From Chryseobacterium scophthalmum (lineage in GTDB: Bacteria > Bacteroidota > Bacteroidia > Flavobacteriales > Weeksellaceae): DNA of 64,000 bases. The first letter of the stretch is position 1. The number at the start of each line of letters is the position of its first letter. This document shows positions 16,240 through 25,236 of this stretch, in pieces. The stretch lies in contig NZ_FSRQ01000003.1 of the NCBI RefSeq assembly GCF_900143185.1, forward strand, positions 124,001-188,000, read 5' to 3'. Made by a program: the position numbers and the translations under genes. Below the pieces are notes generated by a model. It searched no databases, was not told where the DNA came from, and saw only the letters and a program-made list of their open reading frames with translations.

Positions 16240-16971
16240 ATGAATCTTATTAAAATATTAATTATTGTTACCAATATCAATATGTATGCAAGTGGGAATT
16301 ATCCTACTGGCCTATGGTTAAGTGAAGTGACCCATATCTATCAGGCAGCAAAAGAAAAAGGCTATGATGTTACCATTGCAAGTCCCAATGGTGGTGATGT
16401 TCCTATAGATCCAGAGAGCCTGAAATTTTTTACCCTGGATAAGATATCTAAAAAATATTGGGATGACAATTCCTTCCGTGAATTGTTGAAAAATAGCAGA
16501 AGCCTTAAGGAGGTGGAAAATGACAATTTTGATGTGGTTTATCTGGCAGGCGGACATGGAACAATGTATGATTTCCCCGATGATAAAATGCTCCAAAAAA
16601 TTATTGGTGATCAATATGAAAGTGGAAAAATGGTGGCCGCCATTTGTCATGGAGTCGGTGGTTTGCTTAACGTAAAATTGTCCAATGGAAATTATCTGAT
16701 CAAAGATAAAAAACTAACTGGTTATAACTGGTTTGAAGAAGGTCTTGCCGGCCGAAAAAAAGAAGTGCCTTTCAATCTTGAAGAGACTTTGAAGAACCAG
16801 GGTTCGGATTACAGAAAAGCACTTATCCCGATGACCTCAAAGGTTGTTGTCGATGGAAATTTAATTACTGGACAGAACCCTTTCAGTTCTAAAAAAATGG
16901 CAAAAGTCGTAGTACGCGAACTGGATAAACAAATAGCACAGTCTAAAATCATAGATAATAATCAACATTAA
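16240..16971 (+). CDS. DJ-1/PfpI family protein (paralogue 1)
   Basis: From ATG 16240 the product has 243 residues; the longer frame from 16216 starts inside the -7 box. It shows the class I amidotransferase-like fold of the DJ-1/Hsp31 group: a conserved Glu region (GLWLSEVTHIY), VVYLAGGHGTMYDFPDD, and the nucleophile elbow MVAAICHGVGGL with catalytic Cys followed by His. Members act as glutathione-independent glyoxalases, deglycases or chaperones. The closest paralogue is at 21350-22033. Its neighbours include an aldehyde dehydrogenase, so a role in handling reactive carbonyls is a reasonable guess but not proven. The C-terminus is about 14 residues longer than that of the paralogue. Confidence 0.85.
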   Translation: MNLIKILIIVTNINMYASGNYPTGLWLSEVTHIYQAAKEKGYDVTIASPNGGDVPIDPESLKFFTLDKISKKYWDDNSFRELLKNSRSLKEVENDNFDVVYLAGGHGTMYDFPDDKMLQKIIGDQYESGKMVAAICHGVGGLLNVKLSNGNYLIKDKKLTGYNWFEEGLAGRKKEVPFNLEETLKNQGSDYRKALIPMTSKVVVDGNLITGQNPFSSKKMAKVVVRELDKQIAQSKIIDNNQH

Positions 16972-16984
16972 AAAACGATTTAAA

Positions 16985-18030
16985 ATGAAAAAATTAAAAA
17001 TTCTGGCAATTGCAGTAATTATCGCTATAATCCTACTCTTTGCCCCTGGCTTTTTCCTAAGTAAAGCTGTCGTTAATACAGCTTCAAATAAGGAAAGTGT
17101 ACAACCAAAAACCAATAATCCTACTGATAAGGATACACTCATTGAACTGGCGGGACAGAAGATGCCCGTACTGAAAGGCGGTTTGTTTGACAGATTTCAT
17201 TCAAATTCGCCTATGGATATCGTTGCAAAGGAAAGACCTGATATTGATCTGAGCTGGTTCAAGACCATTCAAAAACAGAAAAAAGAAGTAGGCTTTACAA
17301 CCTATTCGCCTAACTTTTATTACAGTAACAGCAGCATTACAGCTATTTACACGGCGGATATGTCAAAAATAAAGGAATTGATTCCGGAAAAGGTTAAAGG
17401 TCTGGTAAAACCAATTTCCTATACGCCCGGCAAGGGACTGATAGCTATTACATCTTACGCTTACCATTACTGCGATAACGATTTTTATAACGAATTGTCC
17501 ATCTCTATTGTAACCACACAACCGGGTAGAAGCAATTGGGGACTGATTTCGCTGATGGGTGAGCTGAATGATAAGAACCTGTGGGGATACGTGTTGAAAC
17601 TTCCGGTAGATACGGAGTTGGCAAGAGTGAGAGGTGTTTACGGTTACAATTTGCCCAAATGGCTGATTCCTATCAATTACACGAACGAGGGTAATAGTTG
17701 ACGTTTAATTACTACGATGAAAAAGGGAATTTTGACTTTTCAATGGCAGGGAAAAAACTGGATGTTTCCGCATCAACACCGGAAATTACCCGTTCCAATT
17801 TCATCAATCTGAATAAACAAGGTCAGCTAACACATGGTTATACTGATGTTCGCGCCATAAAGAAAGCGAGCAGCAAAAGTGCTGAAGATATTCAATTAAA
17901 TCTTTCTGATGGTCCTTTGTCAACTTTTATCAGATCATTAGGTTTAAATAAACTGGTTAAGTACGATTACCAGCCGGAGTTTCAGGCAGCATTATATACG
18001 CCTGAACTGGTACAGGAAGAGAAAAAATAA
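16985..18030 (+). pseudogene. Acetoacetate decarboxylase-like protein (paralogue 2), frameshifted
   Basis: The frame from 16985 codes for 238 residues and ends at TGA 17699-17701; a second frame (17698-18030) continues the homology. Paralogue 1 reads MKYSDQGEMMKFDFYDESGK where this one reads INYTNEGNS-stop and then TFNYYDEKGN. Restoring one base near 17694-17697 joins them into about 347 residues. The N-terminus has a hydrophobic helix (IAVIIAIILLFAPGFFLSKA) that could be an uncleaved anchor. It lies 13 bases after the DJ-1 gene in the same operon. It may be a true pseudogene or a sequencing error, and the first fragment could still fold partly. Confidence 0.75.
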
Positions 18031-18056
18031 TTCAATCAACCTTAAAATTTAAAACA

Positions 18057-19418
18057 ATGGATTTTGACAAAATATTTCAATTACAAAAAGCATTTTTCAA
18101 TACACATCATACAAAAGATATAACCTTTCGTAAGGAAACATTGAAAAAACTGAAAACCATTCTGAAAAAAAATGAAAATCGTATGTACGATGCGATTTAT
18201 AAAGATTTTCGAAAAGGAAGATTCGATACATTTTTAACGGAACTGAATCTTATTTATAATGAAATCGATTTTTTTCTTAAAAATCTGGATAAGCTCAGTA
18301 AACCTAAAAAAGTAAAAACACCATTGAATTTGCAGCCCGGGAACAGTCATATTTATTACGATGCATTGGGCGTAACGTTGGTCATCGGTGCATGGAATTA
18401 TCCTTTGCAGCTCACCTTGTTGCCCATGGTTACCGCTATCGCGGCGGGAAATACCTGCGTACTGAAACCCAGCGAGCTACCGGAAAATACAATGAATCTG
18501 CTAGAGGAGTTAATTAATCATAATTTTCCATCCAATTATCTGTATGTGGTGGCAGGTGGGATTCCTGAAACAACCGAACTTCTGAAACTCCGCTGGGATA
18601 AAATTTTCTTTACCGGAAGCCCGAAAGTGGGAAAAATAGTATATGAGGCCGCTGCAAAAAATCTTATTCCGGTTGTCCTTGAATTAGGCGGTAAATCTCC
18701 AGCTATCGTTACTAAAACGGCAGATTTGGAAGTCGCTGCAAAGCGTTTGGTTTGGGGCAAGTTTATAAATGGTGGACAGACCTGCATTGCTCCCGATTAT
18801 CTTCTGGTAGAAGAATCGGTGAAGCCGAAATTATTGCAGCTGATAAAAGAAAAGCTGGAGGAATTCAATTATTCAGATGGTGCGGAGCATTTCACCAGCA
18901 TCATCAATAAAAGGAATTTCGAACGTGTTTCTTCGCTTATCAATAAAGACAAAATTTTCTATGGTGGCAAAACCAATGAAGAAACTCTATATATCGAACC
19001 TACGGTTTTGGATAATGTCACTTGGGACGATGCCGTAATGCAGGAGGAGATTTTTGGGCCTGTTTTTCCGGTCATTGGCTATACCGACTATGATGAGATT
19101 TTGCAGAAGATCATTGAAGGAGAAAAACCTTTAGCAGCCTATCTGTTTACAAAAAATGAAGAAGAAAAAACAAGACTTCTCCATCTGGTTTCTTTCGGCG
19201 GTGGTGTCATCAACGATACCTTGATGCACATTACCAACCATTATCTCCCTTTTGGCGGCATTGGTAATTCCGGAATCGGAAGTTATCACGGCGAATACGG
19301 TTTCCTTGCATTTTCTCACCAAAAATCAGTTATAGACAAAGCTACCTGGGGCGAGCCGGATTTGAAATATCCGCCCTATACCGATAAAAAAATGCACTGG
19401 ATAAAAAAAGTGATGTAA
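18057..19418 (+). CDS. Aldehyde dehydrogenase (class 3-like)
   Basis: This is a 453-residue NAD(P)-dependent aldehyde dehydrogenase of the short class-3 type. Catalytic Glu209 lies in LELGGKSPAIV and nucleophile Cys243 in NGGQTCIAPDY. The cofactor-binding region FFTGSPKVGK and the C-terminal LPFGGIGNSGIGSYHGEYGF are typical. It oxidises aldehydes to acids and probably lies at the membrane face or in the cytosol. It follows the decarboxylase-like gene by 26 bases in the site-2 operon. Its stop codon (19416-19418) overlaps the first bases of operator site 3, so the next transcription unit begins immediately. Confidence 0.93.
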   Translation: MDFDKIFQLQKAFFNTHHTKDITFRKETLKKLKTILKKNENRMYDAIYKDFRKGRFDTFLTELNLIYNEIDFFLKNLDKLSKPKKVKTPLNLQPGNSHIYYDALGVTLVIGAWNYPLQLTLLPMVTAIAAGNTCVLKPSELPENTMNLLEELINHNFPSNYLYVVAGGIPETTELLKLRWDKIFFTGSPKVGKIVYEAAAKNLIPVVLELGGKSPAIVTKTADLEVAAKRLVWGKFINGGQTCIAPDYLLVEESVKPKLLQLIKEKLEEFNYSDGAEHFTSIINKRNFERVSSLINKDKIFYGGKTNEETLYIEPTVLDNVTWDDAVMQEEIFGPVFPVIGYTDYDEILQKIIEGEKPLAAYLFTKNEEEKTRLLHLVSFGGGVINDTLMHITNHYLPFGGIGNSGIGSYHGEYGFLAFSHQKSVIDKATWGEPDLKYPPYTDKKMHWIKKVM

Positions 19419-19483
19419 CAGAGATTATGTTACAATCTCCATGGATTGGGATACTTTTTTGTGGCTGATATGGCCGAATTTTG
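19417..19483 (+). promoter_or_regulatory. AraC-type operator and promoter, site 3
   Basis: AACAGAGATTATGTT at 19417-19431 extends to the wider palindrome GTAACA...TGTTAC. The half-sites GTTACA (19429) and GATACT (19450) are 21 bases apart. GAATTTTG ends at 19483. The served gene starts at 19509. Confidence 0.8.
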
Positions 19484-19508
19484 TACTATAAATTTAAAAG
19501 AGAAAAAA

Positions 19509-20450
19509 ATGCAAACAATATTAGGTGCCAATGGACAGATTGGTGAGGAACTGGCAAAAGAGTTAAAAAGAAATTTTACCTCTGAAATCAGGATCGTGAG
19601 TCGTGAAGCTACCAAAGTGAATGATACCGACGAGGTTTTTTCAGCTGATCTATCCATAAAAGAGAAGGCCATTGAAGCTGTAAAGGGGAGTGAAATTGCG
19701 TATTTTACACTTGGATTGCCAATCAGTTCAGATCTATGGGAGCAACAGTTTCCATTGATTCTCAGAAATGTGATTGATGCCTGTAAAATCAATGGAACTA
19801 AACTGGTATTCTTTGATAATACTTATATGTATCCACAGGATGATAGGAACCTTACTGAAAATACTCCTTTTAGTCCGCTTGGAAGAAAAGCAAAGGTAAG
19901 AAGAAAGATGGCAGATATGGTGTTGAAAGAAATTGAGTCAGGAGCACTTGAAGCGGTGATTTGTAGAGCACCTGAGTTTTATGGTCCAGGTAAAACTCAG
20001 AGTATTACCAACACCTTAGTATTTAATAACATAAAAGAAGGGAAAACCTTAAAAGTTCCTCTAAGTGACAGTAAAAAACGAAGCCTGATCTGGACACCGG
20101 ATGCAAGCCGTGCCACAGCGCTAATTGGAAATACCCCTGATGCTTACGGTCAGACATGGCACCTGCCGGTTGACAAAAGTCATCCGACATATAAAGAGTT
20201 TATAGAAATAGCATCCGGGATTTATGGCAAGAAGCTTAAACATAACGTAGTTCCAAAGTTTCTTTTCAAGATAGGTTCGTGGTTCAATCCTAAGGTTAAA
20301 GAACTATTGGAATTGCTTCCGAGATATTCGTATGATAATCTTTTTGATGATACAAAATTCAAAAAACGTTTTCCTGAATTTCAGGTCACTACCTATAGAG
20401 AAGGAATAGCACAAATTAAGAAGGAGCAGTTTAGAGACAAGAAACTTTAA
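19509..20450 (+). CDS. NAD-dependent epimerase/dehydratase-like (extended SDR) protein
   Basis: From ATG 19509 (313 residues) the protein opens directly with the dinucleotide-binding motif MQTILGANGQIGEELAKEL; the longer frame from 19446 runs through the promoter and is rejected. Further landmarks are VFFDNTYMYPQ with the likely active-site Tyr, a downstream basic segment (GRKAKVRRKM) that may supply the Lys, and ICRAPEFYGPGK. This matches extended short-chain dehydrogenases or NmrA/epimerase-like proteins acting on a small carbonyl or sugar-like substrate. It heads the site-3 unit and is followed closely by a nitroreductase-like gene. Confidence 0.8.
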   Translation: MQTILGANGQIGEELAKELKRNFTSEIRIVSREATKVNDTDEVFSADLSIKEKAIEAVKGSEIAYFTLGLPISSDLWEQQFPLILRNVIDACKINGTKLVFFDNTYMYPQDDRNLTENTPFSPLGRKAKVRRKMADMVLKEIESGALEAVICRAPEFYGPGKTQSITNTLVFNNIKEGKTLKVPLSDSKKRSLIWTPDASRATALIGNTPDAYGQTWHLPVDKSHPTYKEFIEIASGIYGKKLKHNVVPKFLFKIGSWFNPKVKELLELLPRYSYDNLFDDTKFKKRFPEFQVTTYREGIAQIKKEQFRDKKL

Positions 20451-20496
20451 TTTCTTGTCAGGATATTTTGATCATATTGTAAAAACTATAATTGAT

Positions 20497-21225
20497 ATGA
20501 ATTTATCAGAAGTAATGGACTTTAGGCGATCTGTACGTGTCTATGATCGGGAAAAAGCTCTAGAGGATGAAAAAATCAGAGCATGCCTTCAATTGGCAGC
20601 TTTAGCTCCAAGTAGTTCCAATATGCAGCTTTGGGAGTTTCATCACATCACAGATACTGATTTGTTATCTAAGGTTTCCAGAGCTTGTCTGGATCAGACT
20701 GCCACTTCAACAGCAGCGCAGATCGTGGTTTTTGTCACAAGGCGTGATCTGTTTCGCAAAAGGGCAAAATTTGTACTGAATTTTGAAAAAGGAAACATCA
20801 GACGCAATAGTCCTGTTGAGCGGCAGGAAAAACGGATCAAGGACAGAGAATTATATTATGGGAAGATAATGCCCTTATTATATGGACGTTTCTTTGGCTT
20901 ATTGGGAAGTTTTAGAAAATTATTGACAGGAACTATAGGGGTGTTCAGAACCATTACAAGAGAGGTGTCTGAGAATGATATGCGAGTGGTGGTTCATAAA
21001 TCCTGTGCTCTGGCAGCTCAGACTTTTATGATCGCCATGGCAAATGAAGGATATGATACCTGTCCATTGGAAGGTTTTGATAGCAAGGTATTAAAAAAAG
21101 TATTGGGCCTACCTAGCGGAGCAGAAGTTAATATGGTCGTCTCCTGTGGAATAAGAAAAGGGAATGAAGGAATTTGGGGTGAACGCTGTAGGGTTCCGTT
21201 TAACGAAATATATATAAAGAGATAA
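20497..21225 (+). CDS. Nitroreductase-family protein
   Basis: Taken from ATG 20497 (242 residues), which immediately precedes the family-typical opening MNLSEVMDFRRSVRVYDREK; an upstream TTG at 20455 is possible but less likely. FMN-binding features are RRSVRVY near the N-terminus, AALAPSSSNMQLWEFH and the C-terminal region CPLEGFDSKVLKKVLGLP with VVSCGIR. The middle of the protein (RRDLFRKRAKFV to FRTITREV) is an insertion compared with compact nitroreductases. These enzymes use NAD(P)H and FMN to reduce nitro groups, quinones or enones. It shares the site-3 unit with the epimerase-like gene. Confidence 0.85.
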   Translation: MNLSEVMDFRRSVRVYDREKALEDEKIRACLQLAALAPSSSNMQLWEFHHITDTDLLSKVSRACLDQTATSTAAQIVVFVTRRDLFRKRAKFVLNFEKGNIRRNSPVERQEKRIKDRELYYGKIMPLLYGRFFGLLGSFRKLLTGTIGVFRTITREVSENDMRVVVHKSCALAAQTFMIAMANEGYDTCPLEGFDSKVLKKVLGLPSGAEVNMVVSCGIRKGNEGIWGERCRVPFNEIYIKR

Positions 21226-21260
21226 CTAAGGAATGCGGTTCTACATCCATCATTTTTTCT

Positions 21261-21327
21261 AGCAGAGATTCGGTTACAATCTTCCATGATTTGGTTACTG
21301 ATGTCCATTCGTTTATTACTAACTTTA
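21261..21327 (+). promoter_or_regulatory. AraC-type operator and promoter, site 4
   Basis: AGCAGAGATTCGGTT at 21261-21275 is the least symmetric palindrome of the four. The half-sites GTTACA (21273) and GTTACT (21294) keep the 21-base spacing, and the box TAACTTTA ends at 21327. This supports a gene start at ATG 21350. Confidence 0.75.
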
Positions 21328-21349
21328 GATGACAAAAAAAGATATAAAA

Positions 21350-22033
21350 ATGAAAAAAATCCTTCTGGTTGTAACCAATACCGGACATTATAAAAGTGGT
21401 TTAGAAACCGGTCTATGGTTGAGTGAGCTTACCCATATCTACCACACAGCAAAAGAAAAAGGATGGGTGGTCACCATAGCAAGTCCTAAAGGAGGACATG
21501 TTCCCATTGACCCCGAGAGCTTAAAACCTCTTGTATTGGACAAGATTTCAAGATCATATTACGAAAACACTGCTTTTATGAACGACCTCAATCAATCAAA
21601 GAATTTGCTGGAAGTTCAAAATGAAGATTTTGATTGTGTATATCTCGCAGGTGGTCATGCGACAATGTATGATTTCCCCGATGATATTATTATACAAAAT
21701 ATAATCAGAAAGCAGTACGAAAGTGGAAAAATGGTTGCTGCTATTTGCCACGGAGTGGGAGGATTGATTAATGTAAAGCTTTCAGACGGAACTTATCTGA
21801 TTACGGGAAAATCAATGACTGGATTTGATTGGTTCGAGGAGACCATCGCCAGAAGAAAAAGGGAGGTTCCTTTTAATCTTGAAGCTTCAATTGTTGAGCG
21901 TGGTGCAGATCTGAAAAAAGCATGTATTCCCATGACGTCCAATGTTATAGTGGATGGGAACCTGATTACGGGACAAAACCCCTTCAGTTCAAAAGAAATG
22001 GCAAAAGTTGTTGCTAAAGAACTGGATAAATAA
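21350..22033 (+). CDS. DJ-1/PfpI family protein (paralogue 2)
   Basis: From ATG 21350 the protein has 227 residues (MKKILLVVTNTGHYKSGLET). It carries GLWLSELTHIY, VYLAGGHATMYDFPDD and the nucleophile elbow MVAAICHGVGGL, as in the paralogue at 16240. The two clearly derive from a duplication, and most differences are conservative. It is the first gene behind operator site 4 and is followed by an alpha/beta hydrolase after 59 bases. A role in carbonyl repair or glyoxalase chemistry fits the family; the actual substrate is unknown. Confidence 0.86.
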   Translation: MKKILLVVTNTGHYKSGLETGLWLSELTHIYHTAKEKGWVVTIASPKGGHVPIDPESLKPLVLDKISRSYYENTAFMNDLNQSKNLLEVQNEDFDCVYLAGGHATMYDFPDDIIIQNIIRKQYESGKMVAAICHGVGGLINVKLSDGTYLITGKSMTGFDWFEETIARRKREVPFNLEASIVERGADLKKACIPMTSNVIVDGNLITGQNPFSSKEMAKVVAKELDK

Positions 22034-22092
22034 TGTACTTTCAGGCTTGTATAAGCCAAATAAATTTATAATTAATCATTAAAATTTTAATT

Positions 22093-23079
22093 ATGGCATC
22101 AAACATTAAAGCGGAAAACGATCCGCAAATCCTTTCGGGGATCAGAGAATTTCTAAATGCATTGAATAACAGTGGGGGGAGTCCCTTGGAAACCTTGACA
22201 CCCCAGCAGGCAAGACAGGTGTTAGTGGATGCCCAAAAATCTGTAGAGGTTGATTACTCAGGGATCATTGAGACAGAAAGAGAAATTACACAGGATGGTA
22301 TTACGGTAAATATTCATATTGTTAAACCTGCAAACGCAGCTTCTGAAAACCTTCCGGTATTTATGTTTACGCATGGTGGAGGTTGGATATTGGGTGATTA
22401 TCCTACTCATAGAAGGCTGGTTAGAGATTTGGTTGTGAATAGCGGAGCTGCTGCTGTTTTTACTGACTATACACCATCTCCGGAAGCACAATATCCAGTA
22501 GCCATCAATCAGATTTATGCTGCTACCAAATGGGTATCCGAAAATGGTGCTGAAATCGGAGTTGACGGTAAAAATATGGCTGCTGCCGGAAATAGTGTAG
22601 GTGGGAATATGACGGCGGTACTTTGTCATATGGCTAAGGATAAAGGTGGCCCAGAGATAAAATTTCAATTATTATTGTGGCCTGTAGCGGATGCTGATTT
22701 TACTCGTGAATCTTGGCAAAAATATGGTGAAGGAAGATTCCTGACTGCTCCATTGATGAAATGGATGTGGGATAATTATTTACCCGATCTCGAAAAAAGA
22801 AAAGAGTATTATGCAACACCTTTCAACGCTTCTTTAGAGCAGTTAAAAGGACTACCACCAGCATTAGTACAATTGGCGGAGAATGACATCCTTTTTGACG
22901 AAGGATTAGCATATGCCAGAAAATTAGATGAAGCAGGTGTACCAACAACTATTCAGACTTATAACGGATTTATCCATGACTATGGATTATTAAACCCGTT
23001 GGATCATATAGAAGCAATAAAGTTTTCTTCTGAACAGGGTGCATTAGCACTTAAAAAAGCTTTATTTGGAAAAGCTTAA
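22093..23079 (+). CDS. Alpha/beta hydrolase, hormone-sensitive-lipase type
   Basis: This is a 328-residue esterase-like protein. The oxyanion-hole motif HGGGWILGDYPTHRRL, the nucleophile GNSVGGNM, the acid in LAENDILFDEG and the His in FIHDYG form the complete catalytic set of the HSL/aryl-esterase family. There is no signal peptide, so it is probably cytosolic. It would hydrolyse small esters or lactones. It is the last cargo gene, probably co-transcribed with the DJ-1 gene from site 4, and ends before a hairpin terminator. Confidence 0.9.
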   Translation: MASNIKAENDPQILSGIREFLNALNNSGGSPLETLTPQQARQVLVDAQKSVEVDYSGIIETEREITQDGITVNIHIVKPANAASENLPVFMFTHGGGWILGDYPTHRRLVRDLVVNSGAAAVFTDYTPSPEAQYPVAINQIYAATKWVSENGAEIGVDGKNMAAAGNSVGGNMTAVLCHMAKDKGGPEIKFQLLLWPVADADFTRESWQKYGEGRFLTAPLMKWMWDNYLPDLEKRKEYYATPFNASLEQLKGLPPALVQLAENDILFDEGLAYARKLDEAGVPTTIQTYNGFIHDYGLLNPLDHIEAIKFSSEQGALALKKALFGKA

Positions 23080-23122
23080 TTAGTCAGCTTTTTTTAATAT
23101 TATTTTCTTAGACTTATATTTC

Positions 23123-23161
23123 GAAGGCGGATGAGTAATTACATTCGCCTTCTTTATCTTT
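23123..23161 (+). terminator. Terminator after the cargo genes
   Basis: GAAGGCG (23123-23129) pairs with CGCCTTC (23146-23152) and is followed by TTTATCTTT. It closes the last cargo operon before the convergent integrase gene. Confidence 0.75.
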
Positions 23162-23287
23162 ATATAAAATTTAAAAGAGCTGGTGCATTTAAGTATGTGT
23201 AATAGCAACTTGCTGATATTTATTATATTAAAAATGATGATAAACGAAGTAATTAAAAAATTAATCTTATCGAAGGATCTACTTATT

Positions 23288-24415
23288 TTAGTTTAATAAG
23301 TTTTTTCCATTCAAATCTAATTTAATTTTTTCTGAAGCCTCTTTTGTTAAAGCATCAACAATCCTTACGTAAACCTCTGTGGTTTTAACATTCTTATGCC
23401 CTAATAATTTTGATACCGTGTAGATATCCGTGCCGGATGTCAGCTGCAACGTTGCAAATGTATGACGAAAGCCGTGGAATGTAAAATGTTTTTTTATTCC
23501 AGCATTTTTAAGCCATCCGGGGAGGAATTTGGTTACATCAGAATATGTTAGGTCTTCGAAAATTTTTGTATCATATTCACCGTGAGGACTCAGTAGCGAA
23601 AGGGTATCATCTGAAATAGGGTAGTATTCTGCCTTTCCAGTTTTATTCTGCTTATAAAGTATATAATAATTACCAGAAGTTCCCTGTATATCGCCCCATT
23701 TTAGGCTTTGAATATCACAAAAACGAAGCCCTGTTAATGCAGAAAACAATCCTGCTTTCTTAACAATTGGGGAGCTACATTCAGAATCGGCCATTTTTTG
23801 TAATTCATCCTTAAAAAGGTAAGGTCTATGGGTATCATTTATTTTAATATTATAAATGGCATTTCCGAGATCTGTTGAAATGTATTTATTCCTATAGGCT
23901 TTTTTAAGGACGGATCTAAATCTTGAAAAATAAGTTGATGCCGTATTCTTTTGAATTTTTCTTCTTGAGCGCCCAAGTGCAGGGGAAGATAATAGATAAT
24001 TTTTATAGGCCTCACAGAGTGTTTCATTAAGATGTTTAAATAGAAAGACTTTACCCACGAATTTTTTAAAGTAGGCAACTGCCATACCCCAATGCACTGA
24101 TCCTGGTCTTCTGTCAGCTTCTGTTTGAAAAAACACTATAAAATCAGCATTAAATTTTTTTTTATTTAAAAATCCATAGTCTTGGTTATCAAGATCAATT
24201 TGTCGCTGGGCACGTATATGCTCAGCCAATGAAATGGTTTGTTTATTATGGAGCTTTTCAGCCTCAGATCTCGGCCGATTGTAAATGTATAGTTTAAGAT
24301 AGAATTTTCTACGAAGCTTGCCGGTTGTTTCACTTTGGATAGGGGGATAAATGTCTAAATACAGACTTTTTCTTCCCTTGCCTATGGGTTTATGGCGTAG
24401 GGTTACGTTTGCCAT
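23288..24415 (-). CDS. Tyrosine integrase of element 2
   Basis: This is an intact 375-residue tyrosine recombinase. It has the N-terminal Arm-type domain (MANVTLRHKPIGKGRKSLYL), a SAM-like core-binding domain (about 100-200) and a catalytic domain with Arg in ALTGLRFCDIQS, the box HGFRHTFA, and GHKNVKTTEVYVRIVD containing the nucleophilic Tyr. It would catalyse integration and excision at the mnmE att repeats. It is transcribed away from mnmE, like the broken integrase of element 1, and lies near the mnmE-proximal end of element 2. Because both elements share att repeats, it might also act on element 1. Confidence 0.93.
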   Translation of the reverse strand: MANVTLRHKPIGKGRKSLYLDIYPPIQSETTGKLRRKFYLKLYIYNRPRSEAEKLHNKQTISLAEHIRAQRQIDLDNQDYGFLNKKKFNADFIVFFQTEADRRPGSVHWGMAVAYFKKFVGKVFLFKHLNETLCEAYKNYLLSSPALGRSRRKIQKNTASTYFSRFRSVLKKAYRNKYISTDLGNAIYNIKINDTHRPYLFKDELQKMADSECSSPIVKKAGLFSALTGLRFCDIQSLKWGDIQGTSGNYYILYKQNKTGKAEYYPISDDTLSLLSPHGEYDTKIFEDLTYSDVTKFLPGWLKNAGIKKHFTFHGFRHTFATLQLTSGTDIYTVSKLLGHKNVKTTEVYVRIVDALTKEASEKIKLDLNGKNLLN

Positions 24416-24536
24416 GATCTTGGTATTAGGGGTTGGACTAATAGTTGGTCTTTGTCAAATTGACTTATAGCAAAGGCTATTGAAGTCCTCAAAAATATTA
24501 TGAAGTCAATTTTGCTCTATTTGAACGTTATTGATT

Positions 24537-24821
24537 CTAATAAATTAGTGCTAGGTCTACTACATTAATTCTTGTTTTTCTCACGGATAGGTTGATGGCT
24601 TTTAAACGGCCTGTAGTGATTAAGAAATACACCATTTTTGTATTGCATTTTAATATTGCAGAAGTTTCCTTTACCGTAAGGTATATCGGAGGGCCTATGG
24701 ATTGATACTTTGGTTCTTCAATATTTCGAACCGCATACCTGGTGTAATCTATTTTTTTATTTCTTTGTTCGAGTTTATAGGCTTCAATAATGGCATTAGG
24801 GATGTCATTATACTCCCTTAT
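24537..24821 (-). pseudogene. Excisionase-like HTH ORF without a start codon
   Basis: The minus strand is open for 94 codons up to TAG at 24537-24539, immediately after a TGA at 24822-24824, and has no ATG, GTG or TTG near its beginning. The peptide contains IYLTVKETSAILKCNTKMVY and TTGRLKAINLSVRKTRIN, a helix-turn-helix plus wing typical of excisionase-family proteins. It lies about 120 bases upstream of the integrase, the usual place for a recombination directionality factor. The 5' end has apparently been lost or mutated. Confidence 0.6.
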
Positions 24822-24824
24822 TCA

Positions 24825-25236
24825 GGGCAATGCAATTAAATGAATACAAAATTCAGCCCAAAGATTAGGTTAATCTGTGAAAATTTTTTAGTTCATCCAG
24901 ATGGAATTGGACGTTTTTAAATTGATTGCAATTTTTAAAAATAGTCAAGCGATGGAGTTTATAAAAACATAATTTCTCCAAATTAAGGGTAGATAGAATC
25001 CATTAGCCGTCCTCAAGGATCATTTAATAACCATTGGATTATTTTAGACCAAGGAATTCTATAGCCATTCCAATTTATTTTGCCGAGATTTTTGTGATTT
25101 TTTGCCAAAGGGACAAGAAAAGGGACAAAAATTGTAGCATTAGAAACTTCAAAATTACATAAGTTGCATAAAATCAATAGGTTATATAAATGATATTAAA
25201 ACTTGCAACTGTTTGTTTATCAGTTGTTTATGCATT
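24825..25236. other. Right end of element 2, no gene seen
   Basis: There is no convincing ORF. A short direct repeat, AGGGACAAGAAA and AGGGACAAAAAT, lies at about 25108-25130. CAACTGTTTGTTTATCAG (25206-25223) resembles the sequence just inside the other att copy. Both could be recombinase arm sites. Confidence 0.35.
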
